From Gemmatimonadales bacterium (GTDB lineage Bacteria; Gemmatimonadota; Gemmatimonadetes; Gemmatimonadales; GWC2-71-9), in contig DATAOI010000062.1 in assembly GCA_036265815.1 (NCBI GenBank), positions 1 through 59,720 of the forward strand: a stretch of 59,720 nucleotides of DNA, in the 5' to 3' direction. How positions within the stretch are numbered: position 1 is the first letter of the stretch; each line of letters opens with the position of its first letter. The translations under genes and the position numbers were made by a program. Positions 44,842-55,513 of this stretch are shown here, in pieces. The notes under the pieces are model-generated. The model did not search any database. It had not been told where the DNA came from and saw only the letters and a program-made list of their open reading frames with translations.

Positions 44842-45180
44842 ATGGCACGAGCCGCGACCACCTCGGACACCTTCAACGCGATCGCCGAGCCTCAGCGCCG
44901 ACGCATCCTCACCCTGCTGAGGGATGGGGAGCGCTCGGTGAACGAGCTCGCGGGCGCTCTCGACGTCACCCAGCCACGGACCTCCAAGCATCTCCGGGTG
45001 CTCCGAGAGGTGGGGCTCGTGACGGTGCGCGGGGCGGGACAGCAGCGGCTCTACACGCTGAACGCGAAGGGGCTCGAGCCGATCCACGCGTGGGTTGGCG
45101 GATTCGAGCAGTTCTGGAACGAAAGCTTCGACCGACTCAACGCCTACGTGAAAGCGCTTCAGGAGAGGGAGACCGAGTGA
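44842..45180 (+). CDS. ArsR-family HTH transcriptional regulator
   Basis: 112-residue winged helix-turn-helix regulator. It begins MARAATTSDTFNAIAEPQRR, followed by ILTLLRDGERSVNELAGALD, the recognition-helix region VTQPRTSKHLRVLREVGLV, and the wing TVRGAGQQRLYTLNAKGLEP. No metal-binding CxC is seen, so it is not a classical metal sensor. ArsR-like genes next to AHSA1/SRPBCC genes are a recurrent pair. Its stop overlaps the AHSA1 start (TGATG). It probably binds the palindrome in its own promoter. Confidence 0.9.
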   Translation: MARAATTSDTFNAIAEPQRRRILTLLRDGERSVNELAGALDVTQPRTSKHLRVLREVGLVTVRGAGQQRLYTLNAKGLEPIHAWVGGFEQFWNESFDRLNAYVKALQERETE

Positions 45181-45668
45181 TGCCATCCGCCACAAATATG
45201 CGGCCCGACGCAGACCGCGAGATCGTCGTCTCGCGCACGATCGAGGGACCTCGAGCTCTGGTGTTCGAGGCCTACACCTCCGCGCAGCACCTGGCACGCT
45301 GGTGGGGGCCGAATGGATTCACCACCACGACGCGCTCGTTCGAGTTTCGTCCCGGCGGAACGTGGGACTTCATCATGCACGGTCCCGACGGCACCGACTA
45401 CCCGAACTGGATCGAGTGGCGCGAGATCGTACCGCCGGAGCGCATCGTGCTCTTGCACGGCACGCGGGCAGGGGACCCAGACTCGTTCGTGGGGACGATC
45501 ACCCTCACCGAGAAAGGGCAGAACACGGAGGTCACGCTGCGATCGGTCTTCAACACCAAGAGGCAGCGTGACGAGGTCGTCGAGCGGTACGGAGCGATCG
45601 AGGGGGGCAAGCAGACGCTGGGACGGCTGGCGACCTATGTCCAGAGCCTCGCCTCGGGAGGGCGATGA
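45180..45668 (+). CDS. SRPBCC/AHSA1-domain protein
   Basis: 162-residue START/Bet v1-like protein of the AHSA1 group. Typical segments are REIVVSRTIEGPRALVFEAY (~14-33), HLARWWGPNGFTTTT, and FRPGGTWDFIMHGPDG. The hydrophobic cavity is expected to bind a small ligand, but none is known for this subgroup. It is coupled to the regulator upstream (one-base overlap) and to the DHFR-like gene downstream (four-base overlap). Confidence 0.88.
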   Translation: MPSATNMRPDADREIVVSRTIEGPRALVFEAYTSAQHLARWWGPNGFTTTTRSFEFRPGGTWDFIMHGPDGTDYPNWIEWREIVPPERIVLLHGTRAGDPDSFVGTITLTEKGQNTEVTLRSVFNTKRQRDEVVERYGAIEGGKQTLGRLATYVQSLASGGR

Positions 45669-46231
45669 CCATGAGCAAGCTCGTGATGTGGAATCTGCAG
45701 ACCCTGGATGGCTACTTCGAGGGGGCGGAGCCGTGGGACCTCGAGTTCCACAACACCGCCTGGGGCGAGGAGCTGGAGGGGTTCTCGACCGATCAGCTAC
45801 ACGAGGTCGGCGCCCTGCTCTTCGGCCGTACCACGTATCAGGGGATGGCCGACTACTGGTCGACTGCCACCGGCGAGATCGCCAACCTCATGAACGCGGT
45901 ACCCAAGGTGGTCTTCTCCAAGACGCTCGACGCGGCGCATTGGAACAACACCCGGCTGGTGAAGGGCGACGCGGGCGACGCGGTCGCGGAGCTCAAGCGT
46001 GAGTCCGGCAAGGATCTCTTCGTCTTCGGCAGCGCCAGGCTGTCCGCCTCATTGATGCGGCGCGGCCTGTTCGACGAGTATCGCATCTGTATCGCGCCGA
46101 TCGTGCTCGGCAAGGGCCAGCCGCTCTTCAAGCCCGGTGTGGAGGGCCAGAAGCTCCAGCTGCTCGAGTCCCGTGCGCTGAAGACGGGAGCCGTGGTCCT
46201 CCGCTACGCGCCGATCGAGGAGGCCGCCTAG
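45665..46231 (+). CDS. Dihydrofolate reductase family protein (RibD C-terminal-like)
   Basis: 188-residue protein of the DHFR/RibD_C superfamily (YwjB/YyaP-type). Typical features are VMWNLQTLDGYFEGAEPWDL near the N-terminus, LLFGRTTYQGMADYWS (~51-66), KVVFSKTLDAAHWNNTRLVK and LFVFGSARLSASLMRRGLFD (NADPH-site-like). The physiological substrate is unknown. It ends the arsR-type operon; a strong hairpin follows the stop. Confidence 0.88.
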   Translation: MTMSKLVMWNLQTLDGYFEGAEPWDLEFHNTAWGEELEGFSTDQLHEVGALLFGRTTYQGMADYWSTATGEIANLMNAVPKVVFSKTLDAAHWNNTRLVKGDAGDAVAELKRESGKDLFVFGSARLSASLMRRGLFDEYRICIAPIVLGKGQPLFKPGVEGQKLQLLESRALKTGAVVLRYAPIEEAA

Positions 46232-46241
46232 CCGCCCGATG

Positions 46242-46266
46242 TCTGAGCGCCACTCAGGCGCTCAGA
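46242..46266. terminator. Bidirectional hairpin between convergent genes
   Basis: A perfect 10-bp stem, TCTGAGCGCC (46242-46251) and GGCGCTCAGA (46257-46266), with a 5-nt loop ACTCA. It sits between the DHFR-like gene (+) and the dioxygenase gene (-). The TGA stop of the minus gene lies inside the loop. No T-run follows on either side, so the stem may act as a weak terminator or as an mRNA 3' end stabiliser. Confidence 0.6.
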
Positions 46267-47030
46267 TCCAGCCCGATGTTGATCGCCGCGGCGTACCCGC
46301 TCCCGATCGCCGTGGTGCTGAGCAGCAGCTCCGAGCCGCCCTGGTTGTAGATCCCGTCGCTCGCGTTGCGCAAGCGGCCACTGTCTCCCTTCGTGGTGTA
46401 GGGCGCCTGTCCGGTGTACAGCGCCGTGAGAAAGCTCTCGTCGAAGAAGAGCTGCGAGGTGAACTCGTACGTGGAGCTGGCCGAGGCGGCCGAACGGATC
46501 TTGAAGTGGATGTGGGTGGCCCGGCCCGAGTACCAGCCGGGGACGATAGTGGTGAAGCTGGCGACCCCGCTGGCATCGGTGAGCTGGTTGCCGCGCAGCC
46601 AATCCTGCCCCACCGTGTTGAAGCCGGGGTCCTGCGTATCCGAGTACACTCCGAGCGCGTTGCAGTGCCACACGTCGACGATGGCCCCAGCCAGCCGGCT
46701 GCACGCATTGGAGCCGATCCAGGAGACGTTGAAGGTCAGCGCCAGCAGCGCCCCGTCCTGCAGCGTGCCAGTGGAGCTGTCGGCCCGGATGTCCGACCGA
46801 GTCAGGTTCTCGTCGACGTAGTATGGGCCCTCGGTCAACGCCGGCTTCACCGCGCAGTCGAGTGAGCCGCCGCCGTTTCCGGTATCGCTGATGCCCGTGG
46901 TGTCGCTGCCCGAGCACCCGGCCAGCCACAGCAGCCCTCCCGCCCCGAGCCCTCCCAGCAGCAGGATCGCGTCCCGCCGGGTGAGCACCCGTCCCACCGG
47001 TTCATCGTCGTTGTCGATCAGCTTTTCCAT
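46254..47030 (-). CDS. Intradiol ring-cleavage dioxygenase-like lipoprotein
   Basis: 258-residue exported protein of the protocatechuate 3,4-dioxygenase beta-like family. The N-terminus combines an Arg-Arg motif (TRRDAILLLGG) with a lipobox (LLWLAGC, Cys ~39), so it should be membrane-anchored on the outside. The Fe(III) ligands of the family are present: Tyr in TEGPYYVDE (~67-75) and the Tyr/His/His set in GWYSGRATHIHFKI. Related exported proteins occur in many soil bacteria; the aromatic substrate is unknown. The start is the ATG at 47030 with a GGAG Shine-Dalgarno. Confidence 0.85.
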   Translation of the reverse strand: MEKLIDNDDEPVGRVLTRRDAILLLGGLGAGGLLWLAGCSGSDTTGISDTGNGGGSLDCAVKPALTEGPYYVDENLTRSDIRADSSTGTLQDGALLALTFNVSWIGSNACSRLAGAIVDVWHCNALGVYSDTQDPGFNTVGQDWLRGNQLTDASGVASFTTIVPGWYSGRATHIHFKIRSAASASSTYEFTSQLFFDESFLTALYTGQAPYTTKGDSGRLRNASDGIYNQGGSELLLSTTAIGSGYAAAINIGLDLSA

Positions 47031-47436
47031 TTCCACTTCTCCAGTACTCGGTGTTGCGTGGGTCGATACCGCGTCTTGAATGCGCGATGCGGACGTGCTG
47101 TCCGGATGTCGATGCACCGAATACGGAGAGGGGGGTGAAACAGTTGGGCCAGCCGCACCTCGGCTCGGCCGGGGTGCGGGCGCTTCATCGTGGCGGAGGC
47201 CCGTCCGGCGGTCCACCCGGCCCACCCGGCATCATGTCGAGAGTCGCGCGCGGGTCCGCCGTCATTATCCGGGAGTCACGCTGCCCCGGTGCGCCGAGGC
47301 CGAAAACCCAGGTGCTGCCAGTGGCAGGGTATCCAAGAGCGTGGGGATGAATGGTGCGTTCCTGCGCAGCTGAGAATGTTCGACGTGCCCTGGCTTCCAA
47401 GTCATATACGCCTGGGCTCCCGAAGTGTTGGGCCGG
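47031..47436. other. Intergenic region of about 400 bases, no gene supported
   Basis: Between the dioxygenase and the small membrane-protein gene I see no credible ORF: the one longer minus-strand frame (47185-47400) is Pro/Gly-rich at its end and lacks a Shine-Dalgarno. The dioxygenase leader occupies the left part. No convincing promoter, repeat or RNA structure was seen. Confidence 0.5.
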
Positions 47437-47691
47437 TCAGCGTCGGACCCGGGGCCGGGGTACGCCGGGTCCCCACTCGTCGCCCTCGAAGCCCTGATCC
47501 GGACGACGGGTCGCGTCCAGATCGCGCACTTCGCGCTCGGCCGCCTCCAGTGCCTCGCGGTCGATCTGGTCGTCCTCCGGCAGCCGCCGCGGACCGGGAT
47601 AGCGGCGGCGGCGCGCCAGCCAAACGACCACGGAGGCCAGCACCGCGCAGGCCACCAGGATGGTGCCCACCGGGCCGCTCACGATCGGCAC
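47437..47691 (-). CDS. Small membrane protein, 84 aa
   Basis: A short protein with one TM helix (VGTILVACAVLASVVVWLAR, ~8-27), a basic flank (RRRRYPGPRR) and an acidic then Arg-rich cytosolic tail (DDQIDREALEAAEREVRDLD). It starts one base after the stop of the phosphorylase gene (47693), so it is probably the last gene of that transcript. No family is recognised. Confidence 0.6.
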   Translation of the reverse strand: MPIVSGPVGTILVACAVLASVVVWLARRRRYPGPRRLPEDDQIDREALEAAEREVRDLDATRRPDQGFEGDEWGPGVPRPRVRR

Positions 47692-47692
47692 G

Positions 47693-49027
47693 TCAGCTCC
47701 CCGGCCGGAGCGTCTCCACGCCGGCCCGGGTGATCCGGTGGGAGATGAGCGGGCACCGCTTGGGCTCCCCCCCGATGGTGATGGCCTCGGTCAGCGCGGC
47801 GAGTCCGCCAGCGATCCCGCGCTCGTCGCCGGCGAACACCGAGGCCACCGGCTCGCCGGCCTTCACCGGGTCGCCCGGCTTGACGGTGATCACGAAGCCC
47901 ACCGCGGGATCGATCTCATCCTCGACGGTCCGCCGCCCGCCGCCCAGCTCCACGATGGCCCGCCCGATCCGCCGCGGCTCGACCGCCGAGACGACGCCGC
48001 TCCGCGGAGCCCGAAACACTTCCACCGCCCGGGCCTGTGGTAGGATGCCGGGGTCCTCCAGCACGGCTGGATTGCCGCCCTGGGCCTCGATGATGCGGGC
48101 GAAGGTCTCCAGTGCACGACCCGAATCGACGGCGTCCCGCAGCCGCCGCCGCGCGTCCCCCAGATCGGCGGCCGCGCCCACCAACAGCAGCATCTCGGCC
48201 CCCAGCGCGTAGGTGACCTCCATGAGGTCCTCGGGCCCGTCCCCGCGGAGCCCCTGGATCGACTCCTCCACCTCGAGCGCGTTGCCGCAGGCGCGGCCCA
48301 AAGGGCGATCCATGGCGGTGAGCAGCGCCACGGTGGGACAGCCGCGCACCTCGCCCAGCTCGATCATGGTGCGGGCCAGCTCCGCGGCCCGCTCCGGCTG
48401 GGGCATGAATGCCCCGCTTCCGGTCTTGACGTCGAGCACCAGTCCGGTGAGCCCCTCGGCGAGCTTCTTCGACATGATGCTGGCGGCGATGAGCGGGATC
48501 GATTCGACCGTGCCGGTCACGTCCCGGAGCGCGTAGAGCCGCTTGTCGGCCGGCGCGATCTCGGGCGTCTGCCCCAGCATGGCGCATCCGATCCGCTCGA
48601 CTTGGGCCCGGGCCTCCCGCAGCGAGAGGGCGGTCCGGAAGCCGGGGATGGACTCCAGCTTGTCCAGGGTTCCTCCGGTATGACCGAGGCCCCGACCCGA
48701 CATCATGGGCACGCCGACCCCGCAGCTCGCCACCATCGGCGCCAGGAGCAGGGAGACCTTGTCGCCCACGCCGCCGGTGGAGTGCTTGTCCACCAGTGGC
48801 CGCTCGAATCCATCGAAACGCAGCCGGTCGCCGGACGCGATCATCGCGTCGGTGAGCGCCGCCAGCTCCGCCGGGGCGAGTCCCCGCCAGACCACCGCCA
48901 TCAGGAGTGCGGCCATCTGGTAGTCAGGCACTTCGCCCGCGGTGTACCGGGCGATCAGCTCAGCCCACTGCTCCGGGCTGAGCGCGCCACCGTCGCGCTT
49001 GTGCTCGATGAGGGAAGGGATCACCAT
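47693..49027 (-). CDS. deoA: Thymidine/pyrimidine-nucleoside phosphorylase
   Basis: 444-residue nucleoside phosphorylase that splits (deoxy)pyrimidine nucleosides into base and sugar 1-phosphate. The phosphate-binding segment VDKHSTGGVGDKVSLLLAPM (~79-98) and the signature SGRGLGHTGGTLDKLESIPG (~109-128) are complete. A C-terminal PYNP alpha/beta domain follows (GFVITVKPGDPVKAGEPVAS). Whether it prefers thymidine (DeoA) or uridine too (Pdp) cannot be decided. A small membrane-protein gene follows at one base; a TPR gene is divergent 30 bases away. Confidence 0.92.
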   Translation of the reverse strand: MVIPSLIEHKRDGGALSPEQWAELIARYTAGEVPDYQMAALLMAVVWRGLAPAELAALTDAMIASGDRLRFDGFERPLVDKHSTGGVGDKVSLLLAPMVASCGVGVPMMSGRGLGHTGGTLDKLESIPGFRTALSLREARAQVERIGCAMLGQTPEIAPADKRLYALRDVTGTVESIPLIAASIMSKKLAEGLTGLVLDVKTGSGAFMPQPERAAELARTMIELGEVRGCPTVALLTAMDRPLGRACGNALEVEESIQGLRGDGPEDLMEVTYALGAEMLLLVGAAADLGDARRRLRDAVDSGRALETFARIIEAQGGNPAVLEDPGILPQARAVEVFRAPRSGVVSAVEPRRIGRAIVELGGGRRTVEDEIDPAVGFVITVKPGDPVKAGEPVASVFAGDERGIAGGLAALTEAITIGGEPKRCPLISHRITRAGVETLRPGS

Positions 49028-49057
49028 TCGGGATCACCCGATACCGTGGATCGCCGT

Positions 49058-49870
49058 GTGCCCAAGTCGTTGCGCATAGTGTTCGGTCTCATATCGACGG
49101 CCCTGGCCACAGGATCGGCGGAGGCGCAGGACGTGGCGGCCCACCTGGCGATGGGCACCGCCGCCGTGCACGCCCACGATCTCCGGACCGGACTGGCCCA
49201 CTTCCAGGCCGCGCTGGCACTCGATTCGACCGACTACGAGGCCAACTGGCGCGCCGCCCTGGTGCTCCTCGATGAGGGCGAGCAGATCCCCGACAGCATC
49301 AAGAGCCCCAAGCGTGACTCTCTCTATGCGGAGGCCGAACGCCATGCCCGCCGCGCAGTAGCAGCCGATTCGAACGGGGCGGACGGCCACTTCGCTCTCG
49401 CCGCCTCGATCGGCCGCGCCTCGCTCACGATGGGAAAGAAGGACCGGATTCGCCGGGCTGTGGTGATCCGGGACGAGGCCGAGCGGGCCATCCAGCTCAA
49501 CCCCCGGCACGACGGAGCCTATCACATCCTGGGACGGTGGAACGCCGAGATCATGCGGCTCTCGGGCTTCAGCCGGTTCTTTGCCAGGAGCTTCCTCGGC
49601 GCGGGCGTCTTCAAGCGGGCCTCCTGGGAGGGAGCCATCTCCAACATGGAAAAAGCCGTGGAGCTGGATCCCAAGCGCCTCTACCACCGGTTGGAGCTGG
49701 CGGAGATCTACGTGGACCGGAAGCGATATGCCGAGGCGAGGGCCCAGCTCGATGCGGTGGCCGCCCTGCCGGACCGGGAGATCATGGACAGCGTCTACAA
49801 ACGGGAAGCCGCAGCCTTGAGCATGCGGATCGCCAGGAAGGACTCGAGCCGGCCCCGAGCCGGCGCCTAG
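49058..49870 (+). CDS. Secreted TPR-like protein, 270 aa
   Basis: Exported protein with a signal peptide (SLRIVFGLISTALATGSAEA) and helical repeats (HDLRTGLAHFQAALALDSTD, AERHARRAVAADSNGADGHF, RDEAERAIQLNPRHDGAYHI, ISNMEKAVELDPKRLYHRLE) of TPR type. The C-terminal half resembles the 'regulator of microtubule dynamics'-like TPR group. The start is GTG 49058; another GTG at 49046 is in frame. Only 30 bases separate it from the divergent deoA start. Its stop shares CTAG with the convergent YtxH gene. Confidence 0.78.
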   Translation: MPKSLRIVFGLISTALATGSAEAQDVAAHLAMGTAAVHAHDLRTGLAHFQAALALDSTDYEANWRAALVLLDEGEQIPDSIKSPKRDSLYAEAERHARRAVAADSNGADGHFALAASIGRASLTMGKKDRIRRAVVIRDEAERAIQLNPRHDGAYHILGRWNAEIMRLSGFSRFFARSFLGAGVFKRASWEGAISNMEKAVELDPKRLYHRLELAEIYVDRKRYAEARAQLDAVAALPDREIMDSVYKREAAALSMRIARKDSSRPRAGA

Positions 49871-50181
49871 AGTACGTCCCGAGCCCGCGACACGGCCCGC
49901 TCTACGCCCGCCTCGAGCCGCCGGCGGTGGCGGAGCAACTCCCGCCCGCTCCGCTTGCCGGCGCGCTCCAGCTGGTCTCCCGCCTCATCCCGCAGGCTGC
50001 GCAGCCGGTGCCGGAGTCTCCGGCGGGTCTTGTCCCCGCGCTCCGGCGCGAAGAGCAGCGCGATGCCGGCTCCCAGAAAGGCACCGAAGATCACGCCGAC
50101 GGCGAAGCCGCCCAGGCCACCACCTGTGGGCCCCTGCTCCTGCTCGTTTCCTTCCTCGAAGCCGCTCTCGTCCGCTGCCAT
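49867..50181 (-). CDS. YtxH-domain small protein
   Basis: 104-residue protein with an acidic Glu/Gly N-terminus (MAADESGFEEGNEQEQG). The YtxH hallmark TM helix has the small-residue pattern GVIFGAFLGAGIALLFAPER (~32-51), followed by a basic helical tail (TRRRLRHRLRSLRDEAGDQL). YtxH proteins are general-stress membrane proteins of unknown mechanism. The start chosen is ATG 50181 rather than 50211, because the extra ten residues are not like the family. It ends on the same CTAG as the convergent TPR gene. Confidence 0.8.
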   Translation of the reverse strand: MAADESGFEEGNEQEQGPTGGGLGGFAVGVIFGAFLGAGIALLFAPERGDKTRRRLRHRLRSLRDEAGDQLERAGKRSGRELLRHRRRLEAGVERAVSRARDVL

Positions 50182-50350
50182 GGTCCACCCTCCGGGGATG
50201 TGGGCGCGCACCTTGCCTGCAAGCTACAGACATCGGGGAGGCCGTCAACCATCGAGACACCATAGACTTTTGACAGCCACCCTGCAGCTTGCTTCACCCA
50301 CTTTCCCCGGCGGGCCGGCGGCTTATTATCAGCTAACCTATTCCTTCAGG

Positions 50351-53151
<2,801 letters not shown>

Positions 53152-53178
53152 GATGCAGCACCTTCAACCCGGTCACCC

Positions 53179-53757
53179 ATGAGCACCCAGCCACCCAGGC
53201 CGCACCACCCGGGGCTTCGACTCGGCCGCCGAGTGATTCATCAGCTTCGCACGGCACTGGAGCGCGATACCGGCCTCCAGGCGGCCGGCTACCTGCAGGA
53301 GGCAGGATTCGCGGGCGGGGAGGAGTTGTTTCGCGAGTTCGGTGACTGGCTGGTGGCCGCCCGCGGCGTGGAGCACGCGGGCGACCTCGACGTGCAGTTT
53401 CTGAGCGAGGTGCTCTCCGAGTTCTTCAGCGAGCAGGGATGGGGTGCGCTCGCCGTCACTCCGCTGGGCCCGGCGGTTCTGGCCCTCGACTCCGCCGAGT
53501 GGGCGGAGGCCTCGGATGAGAGCCGCGGTGAGTTCCCCTCGTGCCATCTGACCTGCGGACTGCTGGCGGACTTTCTCGGAAGACTGTCGGATGGCCTGGT
53601 GGCGGTTATGGAGGTGGAGTGCCGATCCCGGGGTGATGCCCGCTGCCGGTTCCTCGCGGGCGCTCCCGAAACCTTGAGCGCCCTGTACGACCGCATGGCC
53701 CAGGGCTCGGGCTACGCCGACGCGCTCGGGCTCACTGCGAGCTCTTCAGCAGCCTGA
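53179..53757 (+). CDS. V4R-domain protein
   Basis: 192-residue protein ending in a V4R (4-vinyl reductase-like) domain with SCHLTCGLLADFLGRLSDGL and the typical ending VMEVECRSRGDARCRFLAGA (~150-169), which provides Cys residues for ligand or metal binding in this fold. The N-terminal part resembles the XylR/PoxR N-terminal sensory fold. No HTH or catalytic domain is fused. Its last 26 bases overlap the end of the convergent DUF4097 gene. A sensory role is inferred. Confidence 0.8.
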   Translation: MSTQPPRPHHPGLRLGRRVIHQLRTALERDTGLQAAGYLQEAGFAGGEELFREFGDWLVAARGVEHAGDLDVQFLSEVLSEFFSEQGWGALAVTPLGPAVLALDSAEWAEASDESRGEFPSCHLTCGLLADFLGRLSDGLVAVMEVECRSRGDARCRFLAGAPETLSALYDRMAQGSGYADALGLTASSSAA

Positions 53758-54787
53758 CTCCGCCCGACCCAGTCTCGATCGCGATCGACCCCTTCCCGTC
53801 ACCGATCTGTCCCTCGACGTGATCCCGGGCTCGGCGGGTGACCGTCAGCGGGAAGTCGCTCTCGATGTCGCCGCTCGCTGTCTGGATCTCCACCCTGGCG
53901 CTCAACGTCGGCGGCGCCGTAATGGCGATGTTGCCGGAGCCGGTCTCCACGCTCAACGTGTGAATCTCGCGGTGGAGATCGGTGTTCACCGAGCCGCTTC
54001 CCGTCTCCAGCGACACCTCGGGCGCCGTGACCCCGGTAAGCCGGATGCTCCCCGACCCGGTATCGATCGAGAGTTCCGCGGCCTCCAGCTCGGTGCCCGT
54101 TACGTCTCCCGACCCGGTATCCACCGAGAGCGTCCTGCCGTGATAACGGGACACCTCGACCGATCCCGACCCGGTGTCCACCATGAGGTCTCCCTCGATC
54201 TGACTGGCCCGCACGGTGCCGGAGCCGACATCCAGGCTCAACTCTCCCTTGGCCCCTGTGGCCGTCACCGGTGCGCTGTGCGCGTCGACCGAGATACGGC
54301 CGTTTACGTTGGCGAGGGTGACGGTGCCTACCGCCAGGTGAATGGCGACCTGCTGCCCGGCCGGCACCGTGATCCGGAGATCGGCGTGGGCGTCGAGCCC
54401 GCCGCCCCGATCCTCGATGGTGACTCGCCGGCCGTGGGTGTGCTCGTGCTCGTACCGGCCGTGCTCGTCTCCGAAGGTGCCGTCGTCCCGCACCTCGAGT
54501 TGGGTGGAGCCGCTGCCCTGCTTGCCATAGGTGATATGGTTGGACGGATAGATGACCCGGAGAGTCTGGCGATCATCGATCTCACCCTGCTCGACCCGGA
54601 GCTGGCCGGCCGCGCTGCCGCCCCGGGTCACCTGGACCACCACCGAGCCCTGGCCGGCTTCGACACTCACCTCACCGACCAGGTTGTAGATGGCGACGTT
54701 GTCGCCCTCGATGGAGTGGCGTTCCTGTTGGGCGCTGAGCATGGCGGGGGCTGCGATGAGAAACGGAAGGATGGCGACGAGCCGCAT
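53732..54787 (-). CDS. DUF4097-family beta-strand repeat protein, secreted
   Basis: 351-residue exported protein with a signal peptide (VAILPFLIAAPAMLSAQQ). The C-terminal part is a chain of near-identical beta repeats built on 'DTGSGSxxxx' (VSVDTGSGSVEVSRYHG, LSVDTGSGDVTGTELEA, LSIDTGSGSIRLTGV, VSLETGSGSVNTDLHR, LSVETGSGNIAI), which should wind into a parallel beta-helix. The start at ATG 54787 has an AGGAG Shine-Dalgarno at 8 bases; the GTG at 54796 is too close to it. Such proteins are often linked to envelope stress, but the role here is unknown. Confidence 0.88.
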   Translation of the reverse strand: MRLVAILPFLIAAPAMLSAQQERHSIEGDNVAIYNLVGEVSVEAGQGSVVVQVTRGGSAAGQLRVEQGEIDDRQTLRVIYPSNHITYGKQGSGSTQLEVRDDGTFGDEHGRYEHEHTHGRRVTIEDRGGGLDAHADLRITVPAGQQVAIHLAVGTVTLANVNGRISVDAHSAPVTATGAKGELSLDVGSGTVRASQIEGDLMVDTGSGSVEVSRYHGRTLSVDTGSGDVTGTELEAAELSIDTGSGSIRLTGVTAPEVSLETGSGSVNTDLHREIHTLSVETGSGNIAITAPPTLSARVEIQTASGDIESDFPLTVTRRARDHVEGQIGDGKGSIAIETGSGGVRLLKSSQ

Positions 54788-54853
54788 CGGCTGCACTCCT
54801 CGGGAGGGGACCGCCGTTAGACGGCGCCGCGGGCGAGAAGGTTGCAGCGCTTC

Positions 54854-55357
54854 CTAGAGTCGCGCGGCGTAATCCGGTCGAACGACCAGCTCCCCGTCCT
54901 GGATGATCTCTCGGTCCCAGGGCAGAATGATGAAGCTCTCGCTCTCGAAGGCATGAAAGTCGGGGGTGTACTCGCCGGTCTTGAAGGACACCGCGGTCAG
55001 GACCTCGGCCGGCTTGAGCGCCCGGACCTCGTGGAGGGCGAGCTTCATGGTGCTGCCGGTATCGCAGGTCTCGTCCACGATCAACACGCGCCGCCCTCGG
55101 ATGGTGGGCGGCGGACCCGAGACCAGCACCGGTTGCGCCCCCGCTTCCCGCCGGGTGACGGCCATGGAGCTGAACTCGCACTGCAGGATGGAGGCGACCA
55201 CCACGCCCGGAATGACGCCGGCCTTGGCGATGCCGAGCACGATCTCGGGCTGGTACTGGTGGGCCACTCGAAGCGCGAGGGCACGGCAGAGCTCGCCGAA
55301 GAACGGCCAGTCGACCTCGAGCACGCCTTTGGGACCGGCCGGCGTGGGACGGCGCAT
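54854..55357 (-). CDS. Phosphoribosyltransferase
   Basis: 167-residue type I PRTase. The PRPP-binding loop is VLIVDETCDTGSTMKLALHE (~93-112), the usual VDD being VDE. The second strand-helix unit reads IVLGIAKAGVIPGVVVASIL (~42-61). Overall it resembles xanthine/hypoxanthine-type enzymes; the base acceptor cannot be told. The ATG at 55357 follows a GGAGG site by five bases; an earlier ATG at 55378 lacks one. It probably has its own promoter in the 156-base divergent gap. Confidence 0.87.
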   Translation of the reverse strand: MRRPTPAGPKGVLEVDWPFFGELCRALALRVAHQYQPEIVLGIAKAGVIPGVVVASILQCEFSSMAVTRREAGAQPVLVSGPPPTIRGRRVLIVDETCDTGSTMKLALHEVRALKPAEVLTAVSFKTGEYTPDFHAFESESFIILPWDREIIQDGELVVRPDYAARL

Positions 55358-55513
55358 GGGGACCTCCGGACGGGACATCCCCAACCTACGCCGCTTATGG
55401 CAGCCGGGCAACCGAGTCCACGATGCGTTGCGGCCGTCGCCCACGAGGACTATCTTTGCGGCAGCCCAAGGCGTTGTGCCCGTTTGACTTTGCTCAGAGA
55501 GCCCTCTGACCTC

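Noticed and set aside
47185-47400. 71-residue minus-strand frame in the long intergenic region
   Set aside because: No Shine-Dalgarno, odd composition with a Pro/Gly-rich end, no recognisable pattern.
50270-50298. TTGACA as a -35 box upstream of the GAF gene
   Set aside because: The sequence 17 bases further on (TTCACC) is a poor -10, and the good TATTAT lies too far away to pair with it.
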